A stretch of 64,000 bases of DNA from Thioploca ingrica (GTDB lineage: Bacteria > Pseudomonadota > Gammaproteobacteria > Beggiatoales > Beggiatoaceae). The position numbers and the translations under genes are program-made. Of this stretch, positions 1 to 8,524 are shown piece by piece. How positions within the stretch are numbered: the stretch's first letter is position 1; each line of letters starts with the position of its first letter. A model generated the notes under the pieces. It did not search any database. It saw only the letters and a program-made list of their open reading frames with translations, and was not told where the DNA came from. The DNA is taken from the NCBI GenBank assembly GCA_000828835.1, contig AP014633.1, positions 2,418,001 to 2,482,000 of the forward strand, in the 5' to 3' direction.

Positions 1-927
1 GCGCAAAATATTGTAGTGATATTCTTTAATCCGACTTTCCCAACCGAGTAAACGTTTTACCGCCGCTTCCACCGTAGGAATAATGCCAATCGTTCGGTAA
101 AGCTCCGGTGCTCCGCGAATCTCATTGCGCCAAGTCGCGACGGCTTGATTCCGATCCAATTGCCAACCAATCCATTGCGCTAACAGCGGCAGCAGGCTAC
201 CTTCAACTTGCTCGCGATCAGACAGCTTTAACAACGCCGTCGCGAAACTGTAAATTTGATCCAACTGCATACCCGGTAACTCGAGCCAACGGCGCAATTG
301 CCCCAACGTGGGCTCCGCCGCTGCGGGCGAAACCGTGGTATCGTAACGGTGATACAAATTAGGTAACAATTGATAAAGTTGCTCACCGAATTGATACGGC
401 CCCGTGGCCATCGCGCTGACCCGCTGCTCCGGATCAAAATACGGCTCTGGAAAAGTAAACAGCGTGTAGTAATAAACCGTTTCACTCTGCAGCGGCGCAT
501 CTTTTACAAAAATTATTTTATATTCATGCACTTGCAAAGTTTTAGTGTCGGTATGATAACTGAATAAATAATCTTGATAATTATCAGTCAGTTGCCATTG
601 GCGCCAAGGTAGATCGGTTGTTAGCGGCGTTAGCAGCGGCGATTCGGTTAAAATAATTTCCTGATTAAATAATTGCGTCCGCAACTCCTCGCACAACTCC
701 GCTTGGTCAAGCTTCTCGATACAATCCATTCCCGCTGGCTGCCACGTCAATAGCGCGGACAGCTTCACCTCTTGAACCAATTGACCGTCGGTGAACCGAG
801 TGGGATGGCTGTGCGTGCCACGCCGAATCTGGATTTGAGAATACAGCGCCGGCTGGGGATTCAGAAAACTGAGATCAATGCGATTGCCCTGCGGATGCGC
901 GGTGGCAGTTAGATTCAATAAGCGCAT
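1..927 (-). CDS. Phage tail protein I-like eCIS baseplate protein (partial, 3' end outside the window)
   Basis: The reading frame starts at an ATG at 925-927 and stays open to the window edge (309 codons visible). Its start (MRLLNLTA.. HPQGNRI) closely parallels that of the 954-residue protein at 9039-11903, and it reaches the segment corresponding to 'TIGTLPTVTTTLNRLLGWE' of that protein. That region belongs to the P2 gpI-like tail protein family, whose members form a baseplate wedge arm in contractile tails. It begins two bases after the stop of the baseplate J gene at 930-2723, the same J-then-I order as at 9039-13820. Whether it carries the beta-propeller found in the full-length paralogue cannot be seen here. 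Confidence 0.75.
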   Translation of the reverse strand, partial: MRLLNLTATAHPQGNRIDLSFLNPQPALYSQIQIRRGTHSHPTRFTDGQLVQEVKLSALLTWQPAGMDCIEKLDQAELCEELRTQLFNQEIILTESPLLTPLTTDLPWRQWQLTDNYQDYLFSYHTDTKTLQVHEYKIIFVKDAPLQSETVYYYTLFTFPEPYFDPEQRVSAMATGPYQFGEQLYQLLPNLYHRYDTTVSPAAAEPTLGQLRRWLELPGMQLDQIYSFATALLKLSDREQVEGSLLPLLAQWIGWQLDRNQAVATWRNEIRGAPELYRTIGIIPTVEAAVKRLLGWESRIKEYHYNILR

Positions 928-929
928 AA

Positions 930-2723
930 TTAAACCTCCTCCAAAACGATAACATTGATTCCGCTTTGATAACGGCTATCACTAGGAATTTGTGGAATTT
1001 CATGAGCCGCCAATTCGATTTTGCCGCTGGTGGTAACGGGCGACCACGCGGTTGAGTAAGCCAGCGCCAGCACCTTGACTTGTTCTACCCCAACCAACGC
1101 TTGAATGGTTTGATAAAACGGTTCTAAATAAAAACTCAGTTGACCCACATCGAGCGGTGGCGTGAGCACGGGTAACTGCTGGGCGCGCTGGCGGATCTGC
1201 TGATGAATCGCGTCCGCGTCAGCCGCTACCGTGATTTCAGCCGCTGCGCTGACGGTGATGAGTTCCAACGTGTCGGGCGTTTTACCTTGAATTTCAAAGG
1301 AGGTGGTGATCTGGTGATCAGTTAACGTGCTGGTAAAATTCAAAGTATGGCTCGGTATTTCCCGCCGAAATTCGGTAATCGTGACATAATCCACGCCCTC
1401 AGTCGCTTCAATCGCCTCATAAAATTTGCTCAAATACAGCGTTTGCCCAAACTCGACGTTATTAAAGGCCAACAATTGCCCGACGACGCGTTGTACCTGC
1501 ACTTTCACTTTGGGCGGATCGTAATAAGTTTTAATGCCAATTTCAGCAGTAACATAGATTTTGACATAATCGACCGCTTCAATTTCAATGGTGGTCGTGA
1601 CTGGACGTTGATCTTCAAAATAGGCTAACAAATTTGCTTTCAGAACATCACTCACTAGCCCACCGCCAGCCGGGGCGAGGTATAAAATCACGGTATTCCA
1701 AGCGGTGGCGACGGCTCTGACTTTGCCCACGCCGGAAAAATTTTGCGCTAACGTTTGATAATCTACGGCGGCTACGGCGCGTTGCTGTCGCTGAAATTGC
1801 GCCGGTGCTCGTAACACGGCAGTTTCAATACTTTCCCGCTCAGCGCCACCGGTAGCCGCCTGCGGATTGGTCACTTTAACACCCAGTTGAGTCAGTGGCG
1901 ATGGCGCGAGAATCGTTTGAATGGTATTGGCGGCGACATTTCCGTGCGTGCCCCCACCGACGCGGTAAGTGGCTTTAATCTCGGCACCAGCAGCGGGAAT
2001 TGCGCCAAAGTTACCATCACCAAAAATGACGGTAGCCCAGTCGTCTTCATCGATTTCAATCATAAAATCCGTTTGTTGATTACGACTAAACGCTAAAGTT
2101 TCGCGTAAAGTCCACGGGACTTGATTGACTTGTAACCCGATATCGTTATTCACCCCGGGGCGCAGAATTAACCTGGCGTGCGCCAAGCGCAAACGTTGAT
2201 TGGGCGTACCCGTAGACGTTCCTAAAAATTCCTCGCGGATTAAGTAGCCTTCGGTAACGGGGATACCGACGTATTGTTTGCGTTGGCAATTAATCTCTAA
2301 ATTTTCGCCGAGATATTCAAATCGCACGGGGGGTTGATTATTCTGACTGGGCATGGCAAAAGCATCCCCTTTAGAAAGGGTGATCGTTTGATTACAAGGG
2401 GCTGGAAAAGTCAAAGTCAACTGGGTAATTGCCGGCGTCGCGGTGGCAAGTGAATAACCGACTAATCGCAACTGATGAATAATACTGCGTCGAGTTTGCG
2501 CCGTGCCCAGAAGACTTTCGTTAGCCAGGCGGTCGGTGTAATAACTGAAACCATCGCCCAGCTGAGCAAACAGTTGCAGCAGGACATTACCCAAATCGGC
2601 TTCATTGCGGTAATCAGTCCAATCGGGACGTTGTTCTGGAATAAGTGCCCGCATAGCGGCCAGCAAGCTCTCGTAATCACGGGCTAAATAATCCCGGCGT
2701 GGGGACTCTGTTATGGCTGTCAT
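930..2723 (-). CDS. Putative baseplate assembly protein (baseplate J-like), copy 1
   Basis: This 597-residue protein is of the baseplate J / 'putative baseplate assembly protein' type that forms the wedge ring of contractile tails. The N-terminus (YLARDYESLLAAMRALIP) and the segment NEADLGNVLLQLFAQLGD are typical. It is paralogous along its length to the 638-residue protein at 11904-13820, sharing for example the GTAQTRRSIIH and FGDG segments. A good ribosome binding site (AGGAGAGGAAG) precedes the ATG. It is followed after 2 bases by a gpI-like gene. It is separated from the main eCIS block by several toxin-antitoxin genes, so it is either a duplicated baseplate module or the start of a second gene set continuing to the left. 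Confidence 0.88.
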   Translation of the reverse strand: MTAITESPRRDYLARDYESLLAAMRALIPEQRPDWTDYRNEADLGNVLLQLFAQLGDGFSYYTDRLANESLLGTAQTRRSIIHQLRLVGYSLATATPAITQLTLTFPAPCNQTITLSKGDAFAMPSQNNQPPVRFEYLGENLEINCQRKQYVGIPVTEGYLIREEFLGTSTGTPNQRLRLAHARLILRPGVNNDIGLQVNQVPWTLRETLAFSRNQQTDFMIEIDEDDWATVIFGDGNFGAIPAAGAEIKATYRVGGGTHGNVAANTIQTILAPSPLTQLGVKVTNPQAATGGAERESIETAVLRAPAQFQRQQRAVAAVDYQTLAQNFSGVGKVRAVATAWNTVILYLAPAGGGLVSDVLKANLLAYFEDQRPVTTTIEIEAVDYVKIYVTAEIGIKTYYDPPKVKVQVQRVVGQLLAFNNVEFGQTLYLSKFYEAIEATEGVDYVTITEFRREIPSHTLNFTSTLTDHQITTSFEIQGKTPDTLELITVSAAAEITVAADADAIHQQIRQRAQQLPVLTPPLDVGQLSFYLEPFYQTIQALVGVEQVKVLALAYSTAWSPVTTSGKIELAAHEIPQIPSDSRYQSGINVIVLEEV

Positions 2724-2894
2724 CTTCCTCTCCTAGTTACTGTCGAGATATTATTCTACCTAAATATTCAAAAGCATTCAAAACTTTAATAAAAAAATAT
2801 AGGTTGGGTTAGTAACCCAACGTTTTTTGGCGCATTGACTACCGGGCTTTACCCATCCTACAAAGTTTACCAAGTTCTTCGATCCAAGCTCCGC

Positions 2895-3302
2895 TCATTG
2901 CTCTTTCGTCCAATTTTCTATCTTTACTCCTGGATAGCGTTGAAAATCAGCCTCATTATTGGTTACCAATACCACATCTAAAGCCACAGCTTGTGCAGCA
3001 ATTAACTTGTCCAACGTGTCAGACTTTTTTTCTCGGGTCGCATAGCGCACTTCGGCATATTGATTTGCCGATTGCTCATCAAAAGGTATTGCTGGAATCA
3101 CCTCTAATAAAGCATTCAGTGCCGCTTCGTTTTGAGCACGAGTTTCCGGTGGGCAACAGCGCACGCCATAACGCAATTCTGCCAGAGTCACTGTCGAGAT
3201 CACTACCTCACCTTCGTAGCATTCAGCAAAGCGCATGGCAACTTGGGGTGGTCGTTGTTTTAGCAAATAAATGCAAATATTCGTATCCAACATGTACTTC
3301 AC
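2895..3302 (-). CDS. vapC: VapC-type PIN-domain toxin
   Basis: PIN-domain ribonuclease of the VapC family; such toxins cut tRNA or rRNA when not held by their antitoxin. The N-terminal MLDTNICIYLLK carries the first metal-binding Asp. Other family features are VTLAELRYGV (conserved Glu) and the end LVTNNEADFQRYPGVKIENW. The start is GTG at 3302, overlapping the TGA of vapB by four bases; an ATG three codons further in is the alternative. About 134 residues is normal for the family. The usual Asp in the 'D.x.IAA.A' segment is present as DTLDKLIAAQA. Co-translated with the upstream antitoxin. Confidence 0.9.
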   Translation of the reverse strand: MKYMLDTNICIYLLKQRPPQVAMRFAECYEGEVVISTVTLAELRYGVRCCPPETRAQNEAALNALLEVIPAIPFDEQSANQYAEVRYATREKKSDTLDKLIAAQAVALDVVLVTNNEADFQRYPGVKIENWTKEQ

Positions 3303-3532
3303 AGTGCTTCTCGTTTCTGCTCATTTTGATTGGGTCGACCCTCGGTCATAAAATCTGGGCTAAAGGCTGCAAAACGGTTAAGTACATCAGTCAGTTTTCG
3401 CCGTGCTGGGCGAATGACCAGAGCATCCTTCTCACGAATCATTTCATAGTCAATGTCTAAGCGTTGAAATTGTAGTTCTTTGGGAATTTGTATCGTTTGA
3501 GAATTCCCGTTAATAATAATTTTAGTCAGCAT
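3299..3532 (-). CDS. vapB: VapB/AbrB-type antitoxin
   Basis: A 77-residue SpoVT/AbrB-like swapped-hairpin antitoxin: the start MLTKIIINGNSQTIQIPKEL resembles the DNA-binding half of VapB proteins, and the C-terminus would wrap the toxin. The frame is open further upstream, but that part lies in the palindromic repeat at 3566-3624. The ATG at 3532 has a good ribosome binding site (CAGGAGATCACTC) and was chosen for this reason. It overlaps vapC in a GTGA arrangement. Such antitoxins normally repress their own operon. Confidence 0.85.
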   Translation of the reverse strand: MLTKIIINGNSQTIQIPKELQFQRLDIDYEMIREKDALVIRPARRKLTDVLNRFAAFSPDFMTEGRPNQNEQKREAL

Positions 3533-3565
3533 GAGTGATCTCCTGATAGTGAGTAGTTGTAGATG

Positions 3566-3675
3566 GCTCGTTCCCAAGCCGCGCTTGGCTGGCTGGCATT
3601 CCCAAGTAGAACTTGGGAACGAGCTAAAAATAGAAAGTAGGGTGGGCAAAAGCGCAGCGTTGCCCACCATTTCCC
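3566..3675. repeat. Intergenic palindromic repeats (CTCGTTCCCAAG family and GGTGGGCAA family)
   Basis: Positions 3566-3624 form a long inverted repeat with arms GCTCGTTCCCAAG and CTTGGGAACGAGC. It is followed by a second hairpin (about 3638-3675) of the type GTAGGGTGGGCAAAAGCG...GTTGCCCACC. Related copies occur at 5021-5055, 34858-34886 (first family) and 6003-6045, 18391-18425, 30800-30835 (second family). No coding potential is apparent. The family and any function are unknown; dispersal by an element acting in trans is possible. Confidence 0.7.
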
Positions 3676-3714
3676 TAATATGATCAGTAAAATCAAGGGT
3701 AGGTAGTGCCTGCC

Positions 3715-4032
3715 CTACCTAGCTAACCGACGCGGACTTTGGGGGATTAAATCGTATTCCTCTTTCCGGTGTTGTTCTAATTCCCATAGGTCTACCGCTT
3801 GTTGCATGTTTAGCCAACTACTGGCCGTGGTGCCTAAGAAACGAGCTAACCGAATAGCAATATCCGGGGTAATAGCCCGACGTTCATGAATAATCTCTGA
3901 AACAACGTATCGAGAGAGGTGTAGTTGTTTAGCGAATTCTGTTTGGGTGAGGTGAAGTTCCGGCAAAACATCTTCTCTCAAAATGGCACCTGGATGGGTT
4001 GGTTTTCTCGCTTTAGCACGTAATGACTTCAT
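3715..4032 (-). CDS. higA: HigA-family antitoxin (HTH)
   Basis: A 105-residue antitoxin with the HigA signature: HPGAILREDVLPELHLTQTEFAKQL, then an XRE-type helix-turn-helix (LSRYVVSEIIHERRAITPDIAIRLARFLGT) and SSWLNMQQAVDLW. It neutralises the RelE-fold toxin encoded just upstream and should repress the operon. Its ATG overlaps the toxin stop by one base (TAATG), indicating translational coupling. The toxin-first order is typical of higBA. Confidence 0.92.
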   Translation of the reverse strand: MKSLRAKARKPTHPGAILREDVLPELHLTQTEFAKQLHLSRYVVSEIIHERRAITPDIAIRLARFLGTTASSWLNMQQAVDLWELEQHRKEEYDLIPQSPRRLAR

Positions 4033-4310
4033 TAATGGTAATCCTCTAAATCGACTTCGTAAGCCTGTCCCTCTTCAAACCGAAAAGTTATTCGCCAATT
4101 GCCAGATACTTTAACACTCCAGCGGTTTTTTTTATCGCCAGTGAGTTGATGTAATCCATAACTTGGTAAATTCATATCTTCTATGATTTCCGCAGCCTCC
4201 AGTCTATCTAATAACCGGCTGATACGGTCACACTGTTGAGGATTGAGCAGATTCTTCTTATCATTACAAAAGAATTGTTTTAAGCCTTTATGTTTGAAGC
4301 TTTTAATCAT
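4032..4310 (-). CDS. higB: HigB-family RelE-like toxin
   Basis: A 92-residue RelE/HigB-fold mRNA interferase. Family features are SFKHKGLKQFF at the start, the central LPSYGLHQLTGDKKNRWSVKVSGNWRITFRF and the end YEVDLEDYH. The family cuts mRNA in the ribosome. It lies directly upstream of higA with a one-base overlap, and its length is normal. The locus sits in a chain of toxin-antitoxin modules placed between two blocks of eCIS genes. Confidence 0.92.
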   Translation of the reverse strand: MIKSFKHKGLKQFFCNDKKNLLNPQQCDRISRLLDRLEAAEIIEDMNLPSYGLHQLTGDKKNRWSVKVSGNWRITFRFEEGQAYEVDLEDYH

Positions 4311-4428
4311 TTATTTTACGATTAGTTTTGCACCTTACTCAGTTTCCATTTGATAACGTAGGTCATTTTGTCGGATGCGTTAGTGAGTAGGTTAGGCAAT
4401 GCCTACCCTACCTGGCTGGACTATCAAT

Positions 4429-4577
4429 CTACATTGGCCCTATGGTTGCCAATAAGTTAAAATAAGCAACTTTGACGGTTTCATCTTCGTAAAGTGCCAA
4501 GGATTGCCGATAATACTCCCTGGCAGCCTCATAGTCCCGTTGTTTTTCCATCTTGCGGGCCATAACGTAAAGTTGGT
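4429..4577 (-). pseudogene. Remnant of a TPR-like coding sequence
   Basis: On the minus strand this stretch encodes YNQLYVMARKMEKQRDYEAA followed by REYYRQSLALYEDETVKVAY and a short tail ending in a stop at 4429-4431. The pattern (KQRDYEAAREYYRQSLALY) looks like one tetratricopeptide repeat. Its 5' part is missing: directly upstream (4578-4720) lies a copied fragment of another gene. The open frame runs into that fragment in a frame unrelated to either gene. It is therefore read as a gene remnant at a rearrangement junction rather than a working gene. Confidence 0.55.
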
Positions 4578-4720
4578 TGTACTCGTCGCTGTGCAAATAC
4601 GGCCTGCACGTTCGGATGGTTGCGTGCGAGTCGCTGGCCCTGTTTGGAAAGGAGCGCGCCCGGGGTCTCGAAGCTATAAACAACTTCATCGCTCGCTGCG
4701 TCCACCGTCACGTCTGGCGT
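4578..4720 (-). repeat. 143-bp copied fragment of the tail-tip lysozyme gene
   Basis: This segment matches 32322-32464, inside the lysozyme gene at 32213-32980, over its full 143 bp with seven mismatches and no gaps. In the donor frame it still reads as the segment around ASDEVVY.FETPGALLSKQG and ARNHPNVQAVFAQRRV. The match stops abruptly at both ends. It joins a truncated antitoxin gene (4721-4911) to a TPR-like remnant (4429-4577). No inverted ends or target duplications are visible, so it looks like a patch inserted during repair or recombination, not a transposon. Confidence 0.85.
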
Positions 4721-4911
4721 CCATCCTGGTGCTTACTTTGCCAATGTCCGAAGGCTCGGTGCTGTTGTAAGCTACGCGTTGGTTTAACCGCTTGGGATAG
4801 AAATTGTGCCAAGGCAAGGCTGACTACTTCAGCGGGGGTGAGATGCCCACTCTGGCAATAGTGTTCTAAAGCTTCTGCTTGTGCTTGAGACAATTCAATT
4901 AACGTTTTCAT
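4721..4911 (-). pseudogene. Truncated ribbon-helix-helix-type antitoxin
   Basis: The frame starts MKTLIELSQAQAEALEHYCQ and continues with an AEVVSLALAQFLSQ segment and AFGHWQSKHQDG, resembling small VapB-like antitoxins that end in 'AFG.W....DGL.YQ..LR.EW'. Here it is interrupted right after DG: the next codons lie in the copied fragment at 4578-4720 and stop after RQT at 4708. The toxin-binding C-terminus is therefore missing, and no cognate toxin follows. It may still make a 67-residue protein able to bind DNA. Confidence 0.6.
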
Positions 4912-5332
4912 AATGAGTTTTCTCTTTTGAAGGGTGCTGACTAGCGCCTAACGCACCCGACGACGCTACCCATTTTCTGCTCCACCGAGGGTAATTTTTC
5001 CAAAAGGGCTTGAGCTTTTTGGCTCGTTCCCAAGCGCGGCTTGGGAATGCGTGCCCGCCCAGTTCTCGCTTGACGAGTAACCGAGAACAAATAATAATAA
5101 AATTATAGCTCAGGTAGCTCAGGTAGGGTGCGTTATCAACGCACCGAAAGCCTGGACATTTTTAAATGGTGCGTTACAGCTAACGCCTAACGCACCCTAC
5201 TTGCTTAAGTGGTTTAATTACTTTAGATAATATTGAGATGATTTTTATTTTTAGCGAGGTAGGGTGCGTTAAGCGCGTTTGTTTGCGCCGTAACGCCCCA
5301 ATCTTTTTAACTCATTTATAAAGAACATTTTT
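4912..5332. repeat. Intergenic repeat cluster, including a MITE-like element at 5123-5200
   Basis: This 421-base gap has no supported gene. It contains a copy of the CTCGTTCCCAAG palindrome (about 5029-5047). At 5123-5200 is an element with terminal inverted repeats GTAGGGTGCGTTA / TAACGCACCCTAC, and at 5261-5303 a partial third copy. The element at 19098-19190 has the same ends. The ribosome binding site and promoter of the plus-strand gene at 5333 must lie in the last 30-60 bases, which are AT-rich. Confidence 0.6.
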
Positions 5333-5572
5333 ATGAATATTCTTAAACAACGCTTAATAGACATCATTTATCAACAACCCGATGAAGTTTCAGCAGAAAC
5401 TCTTTTGCAAATGATATCTGCTACGCTCATTAAATTACAGTCCGGCCAAGAGCAATCACCGAACGTTATGGAACCCAAACAGCTTGCTTGGGAACGCACG
5501 ATACGGCGTATGAAACCAGGATATTCTCTCGGAGGACATATGCCAAGCCGAGAATCTTTATATGAGCGTTGA
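5333..5572 (+). CDS. Small protein upstream of a PIN toxin, probable antitoxin
   Basis: A 79-residue acidic and helical protein (MNILKQRLIDIIYQQPDEVS...SRESLYER). Its end resembles antitoxins whose C-terminus carries a short 'R..ESLYER' toxin-binding peptide. It overlaps the downstream PIN-domain gene by 11 bases, the layout of a toxin-antitoxin pair. No DNA-binding domain is recognisable. Family assignment rests on context only. Confidence 0.6.
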   Translation: MNILKQRLIDIIYQQPDEVSAETLLQMISATLIKLQSGQEQSPNVMEPKQLAWERTIRRMKPGYSLGGHMPSRESLYER

Positions 5573-6001
5573 ATGGGTAACATTAGATACGAACATTCTG
5601 GTTTACTCCATAGATATTGATGCCGGATTCAAGCATGAGCGTGCTATGGAGATTTTTTGGCAGGTACGGCAAAAGAATTGTGTACTCACGCTGCAAGCGC
5701 TGGCTGAATTTTTCGTGGTAGCAACTCGCAAATGTGCAATGCCCATGGAAGAAGCAATTGCTCAGGTACAGGATTGGCAAACGTTATTTCCCATCGTTAC
5801 GGCTACCACCACTAGCCTGAGGCCATGCCGGCGGTACAACAACATCATCTATCCTTTTGGGATGCCATGCTGTGGGCAGTTGCCCAACAAGCCGGTGTGA
5901 CTTTGTTATTAAGTGAAGACTGTCAACATAACCGAGTGCTAGAAGAGATGCGGTTTTATAATCCCTTTCTCGAAAAAGAATTTAACTTGGATTTGATTTA
6001 G
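5562..6001 (+). pseudogene. PIN-domain toxin gene with a frameshift
   Basis: The first part (WVTLDTNILVYSIDIDAG, ALAEFFVVATRKC) is a VapC-like PIN domain with the first Asp and the central Glu. At about 5817-5819 the frame breaks: the starting frame ends at 5900. The frame beginning at 5819 (EAMPAVQQHHLSFWDAML...VTLLLSED) carries the rest of the domain, including the conserved WDA and SED acidic residues, and stops at 5999-6001. Restoring one base near 5818 joins the halves into a protein of about 145 residues. This is either a genuine inactivation of the toxin or a sequencing error. Confidence 0.8.
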
Positions 6002-6002
6002 G

Positions 6003-6211
6003 GAAATGGTGGGCAACGCTTCGCTTTTGCCCACCCTACCGGGCTTGTTACCACCCCCAGCCCCTCCTTGAAAAGGAGGGGAGCAAATTCAGCTTAACTT
6101 TAGGATAGTGATGCTTCAGCGTGGGAATCAACCGACGTTCGAGCGTTGGGAACCAGCCAACGAACCAAGCCACCTTCTCCCCCTCCTTACCAAGGAGGGG
6201 GCCGGGGGGTG
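6003..6211. repeat. Intergenic repeats, including CCACCCCC...GGGGGTGG element
   Basis: After a GGTGGGCAA-type hairpin (6003-6045), bases about 6051-6211 hold an element framed by CCACCCCCAGCCCCTCCTT and, in inverted form, GGAGGGGGCCGGGGGGTGG. Between them lies a partial copy of the GTTCCCACGC palindrome family. Related elements occur at 24470-24985, 26416-26514, 36425-36600 and 63912-63975. No gene is seen. Confidence 0.65.
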
Positions 6212-6212
6212 G

Positions 6213-6578
6213 TTATTTCTTCGCCTTAGTCGATTTCTCCACCGGTTTAGCAGCATAAAATCGAGTTAAATCCGCCGCCGGCATAACCACCGATTCCTCT
6301 TTGCGAGTTTTAGGATCGAAGCGCTTGATGCTTCTTTCGGGTTGATACAGCGGCGCCAGTTGGGTTACTTCATCTTCTTCCAAATTTTGGACACCCGGTA
6401 AAGTGATATTAAGCCGATGTTGGCTATCATCACAATCAACGGTAATCAATTTAAAATCACCTTGCGTAGTCGAATCAGTTACTTTAGTCTGAATTTGACC
6501 TTGGAGCGGCGGTTCTTTATGCTCAATCGCGGAACCTAAAAATTGTTTGGTAATCGCAACGCGGTAAAAGTGGTTCAT
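6213..6578 (-). CDS. Small eCIS-associated protein of unknown function
   Basis: A 121-residue protein (MNHFYRVAITKQFLGSA...) with a lysine-rich end (KPVEKSTKAKK). No domain was recognised. It is the last gene of the main eCIS block, 13 bases after the propeller protein at 6592-8511. The central DSQHRLNITLPGVQNLEEDE and the basic C-terminus suggest a small soluble protein. A structural or fibre-assembly role is only a guess from position. Confidence 0.6.
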   Translation of the reverse strand: MNHFYRVAITKQFLGSAIEHKEPPLQGQIQTKVTDSTTQGDFKLITVDCDDSQHRLNITLPGVQNLEEDEVTQLAPLYQPERSIKRFDPKTRKEESVVMPAADLTRFYAAKPVEKSTKAKK

Positions 6579-6591
6579 ATAACCTCCCCAT

Positions 6592-8511
6592 TTAAATGAC
6601 GGCTATGAGTTGTTGGTGTTGGATATCATGATTTTGTGCAACAAAAGTCCAAATATCGCCGGTGTAGCTTGCGGTAGCAGAGAAGTAATTGCCCCCATTC
6701 GTCGTCAGTGAGGTAGTGAGTCCCCACGCACCACTATAATGCTTATAAAAAATTTCACTTTGACCCCCACCATCATCACCCCTACCCCCACCAGTAGACC
6801 AAAATACCCAAATATCGCCACGGCGGTCTTCTATGACCCGATAATTCCCTGGATATGCCGTTCCGGTATTCAGTTGAATGTCACTTCCCCAATTGCGTCG
6901 GTACCAAATATCCTGGCTTCCCGTTCGGTTTGATAGCCAAAATACCCAAATTTCTCCACGAGAAGTGGTGAAGGCTAGGGGTTGTTCGTCATAAGCGGCG
7001 TCGTAGGTGATTCGAGATTCACCGCTCCACTGCTGACTGGTATAATAAATTTTATAATAGATATCCGAATTCCAAACGTCGCCAATTTGCCGGTAAGATT
7101 GCCAAAATACCCAAATATTCCCCTGGGAATCGACCGCGGCAGTCGGGTAATAATCATCTTCGGTCGCCGTGGTCAGTCGTTGTTCCGCTTCCCAGCTACC
7201 GGTGTAGCGGCGGTAGTAAATATCATAGTTCCATTGCCCATCTCTCATCTGCCGATAAGAATACCAAAATACCCAAATATTGCCCGCCAAATCTTTGATA
7301 GCCACGGGTCGAGAATTATCCGTTTTGTCATCGGTCAAGGGTTGTTCACCTTCCCACTGCTGCTTGGCACGAAGGTAACGTTGGCCGTAAATATAATTAC
7401 GCCATTGGCCATTGACATTTCGGTAAGTTTCCCAAAATAGCCAAATATTCCCTTGCGGGTCTTCTAGGGGTTGGAAGTTATTATTGCCGTAGGACTGCTC
7501 CACTGTGGATAATTCTTGATCGGGTTCCCACTGCTGGGTGCTGGGATCGTAGCGTTTATACCACATACTGGCTTTATTAACCTGTTTATCCTGATCATAT
7601 CCGCTCGTGCTCCAGAAAACCCAACTCGCTTGTTGACTATCCGTGAAGTTGATCATGGCGTTAATCTGGTAATTAGCCGTCGGCGGAACAAAAGTCGCGG
7701 TAGTTAAAATTGTTACTGGCGTGGTGGGAATAGTTCCTCGCAGCAGAGCATTAATCGCTGCACGCAAGCTGATTTTTAAATTGGGCTGTCCATCTTGATC
7801 GAGGGTGTAGTTGGAACCAAACGCATCGACAGCAATTTGCTCCACATCACTTTGCCGAGCCATCGCCATTGGTTTTCTTAAATCGGTGAGTTGCTCGGCA
7901 GAAATACTCGCTTGACCAGCCGGTCTGGTTAGGCGAGCTAGTGGATAATAAGCATGTCCAGCCGGTGGCGGAGGGAGCGGGGTACCTTCAGCGACTCGCA
8001 CTACCCACTCCCGTTTCCGCCGTAGGCAAGTTTCTATGCCAATCAACGGGTTGAGCAGATCCGGATCGTCGGTAGAATCCACTAATCTTTCCCACGCGTC
8101 AAGGTAGACTATATCAACGCGGTCGGTCGCCGGTGTGGTGAGCAGTGCGAGCGGCGCGACTTGCCACTTCGTTGCTAACTCCGCGTTGTTGTACAAAGGT
8201 TGAGCGGTGTAAGTTAAACTCGCTTCAGTTGTTTGAATTTCCCAACCATCCACTAAGCACAATCCCGGTTGCTCGGGCGTTCCGCCTAAAATGCGAAAGT
8301 CATTCTCCAAGTCGGCGGCTTCGATTTGAAAACTATTACTGCCTTTAGGTACGCCGTCGCCAACCACCGTGCGGATAAAAGTTTGATGTTCGTGTTTGCG
8401 GATATCGTCCATCTCGTTCCAATCCGCATCGACGATGGGGACGCCTTGTTGTAAGCGTACATTGACGTATTGTTTTGATTGATTAAATGTATCTGGTGAA
8501 ATTTTACCCAT
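6592..8511 (-). CDS. eCIS tail protein with DUF6519-like N-terminus and seven propeller-like repeats
   Basis: A 639-residue protein. The N-terminus (KISPDTFNQSKQYVNVRLQQ, VPIVDADWNEMDDI) resembles the DUF6519 domain found in eCIS and tail clusters. From about residue 280 onward there are seven units with the core 'G.IWVFW.S' followed by 'DIYY+RY...W..E..LT': SWVFWST, IWLFWET, IWVFWYS, IWVFWQS, IWVFWLS, IWVFWST and a shorter final IWTFVAQ. Seven blades of 40-60 residues suggest a beta-propeller, a fold often used to bind glycans or surface proteins. It could be the receptor-binding or fibre component, since no classical tail fibre gene is present. Confidence 0.75.
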   Translation of the reverse strand: MGKISPDTFNQSKQYVNVRLQQGVPIVDADWNEMDDIRKHEHQTFIRTVVGDGVPKGSNSFQIEAADLENDFRILGGTPEQPGLCLVDGWEIQTTEASLTYTAQPLYNNAELATKWQVAPLALLTTPATDRVDIVYLDAWERLVDSTDDPDLLNPLIGIETCLRRKREWVVRVAEGTPLPPPPAGHAYYPLARLTRPAGQASISAEQLTDLRKPMAMARQSDVEQIAVDAFGSNYTLDQDGQPNLKISLRAAINALLRGTIPTTPVTILTTATFVPPTANYQINAMINFTDSQQASWVFWSTSGYDQDKQVNKASMWYKRYDPSTQQWEPDQELSTVEQSYGNNNFQPLEDPQGNIWLFWETYRNVNGQWRNYIYGQRYLRAKQQWEGEQPLTDDKTDNSRPVAIKDLAGNIWVFWYSYRQMRDGQWNYDIYYRRYTGSWEAEQRLTTATEDDYYPTAAVDSQGNIWVFWQSYRQIGDVWNSDIYYKIYYTSQQWSGESRITYDAAYDEQPLAFTTSRGEIWVFWLSNRTGSQDIWYRRNWGSDIQLNTGTAYPGNYRVIEDRRGDIWVFWSTGGGRGDDGGGQSEIFYKHYSGAWGLTTSLTTNGGNYFSATASYTGDIWTFVAQNHDIQHQQLIAVI

Positions 8512-8524
8512 GATGGCCTCGCTC

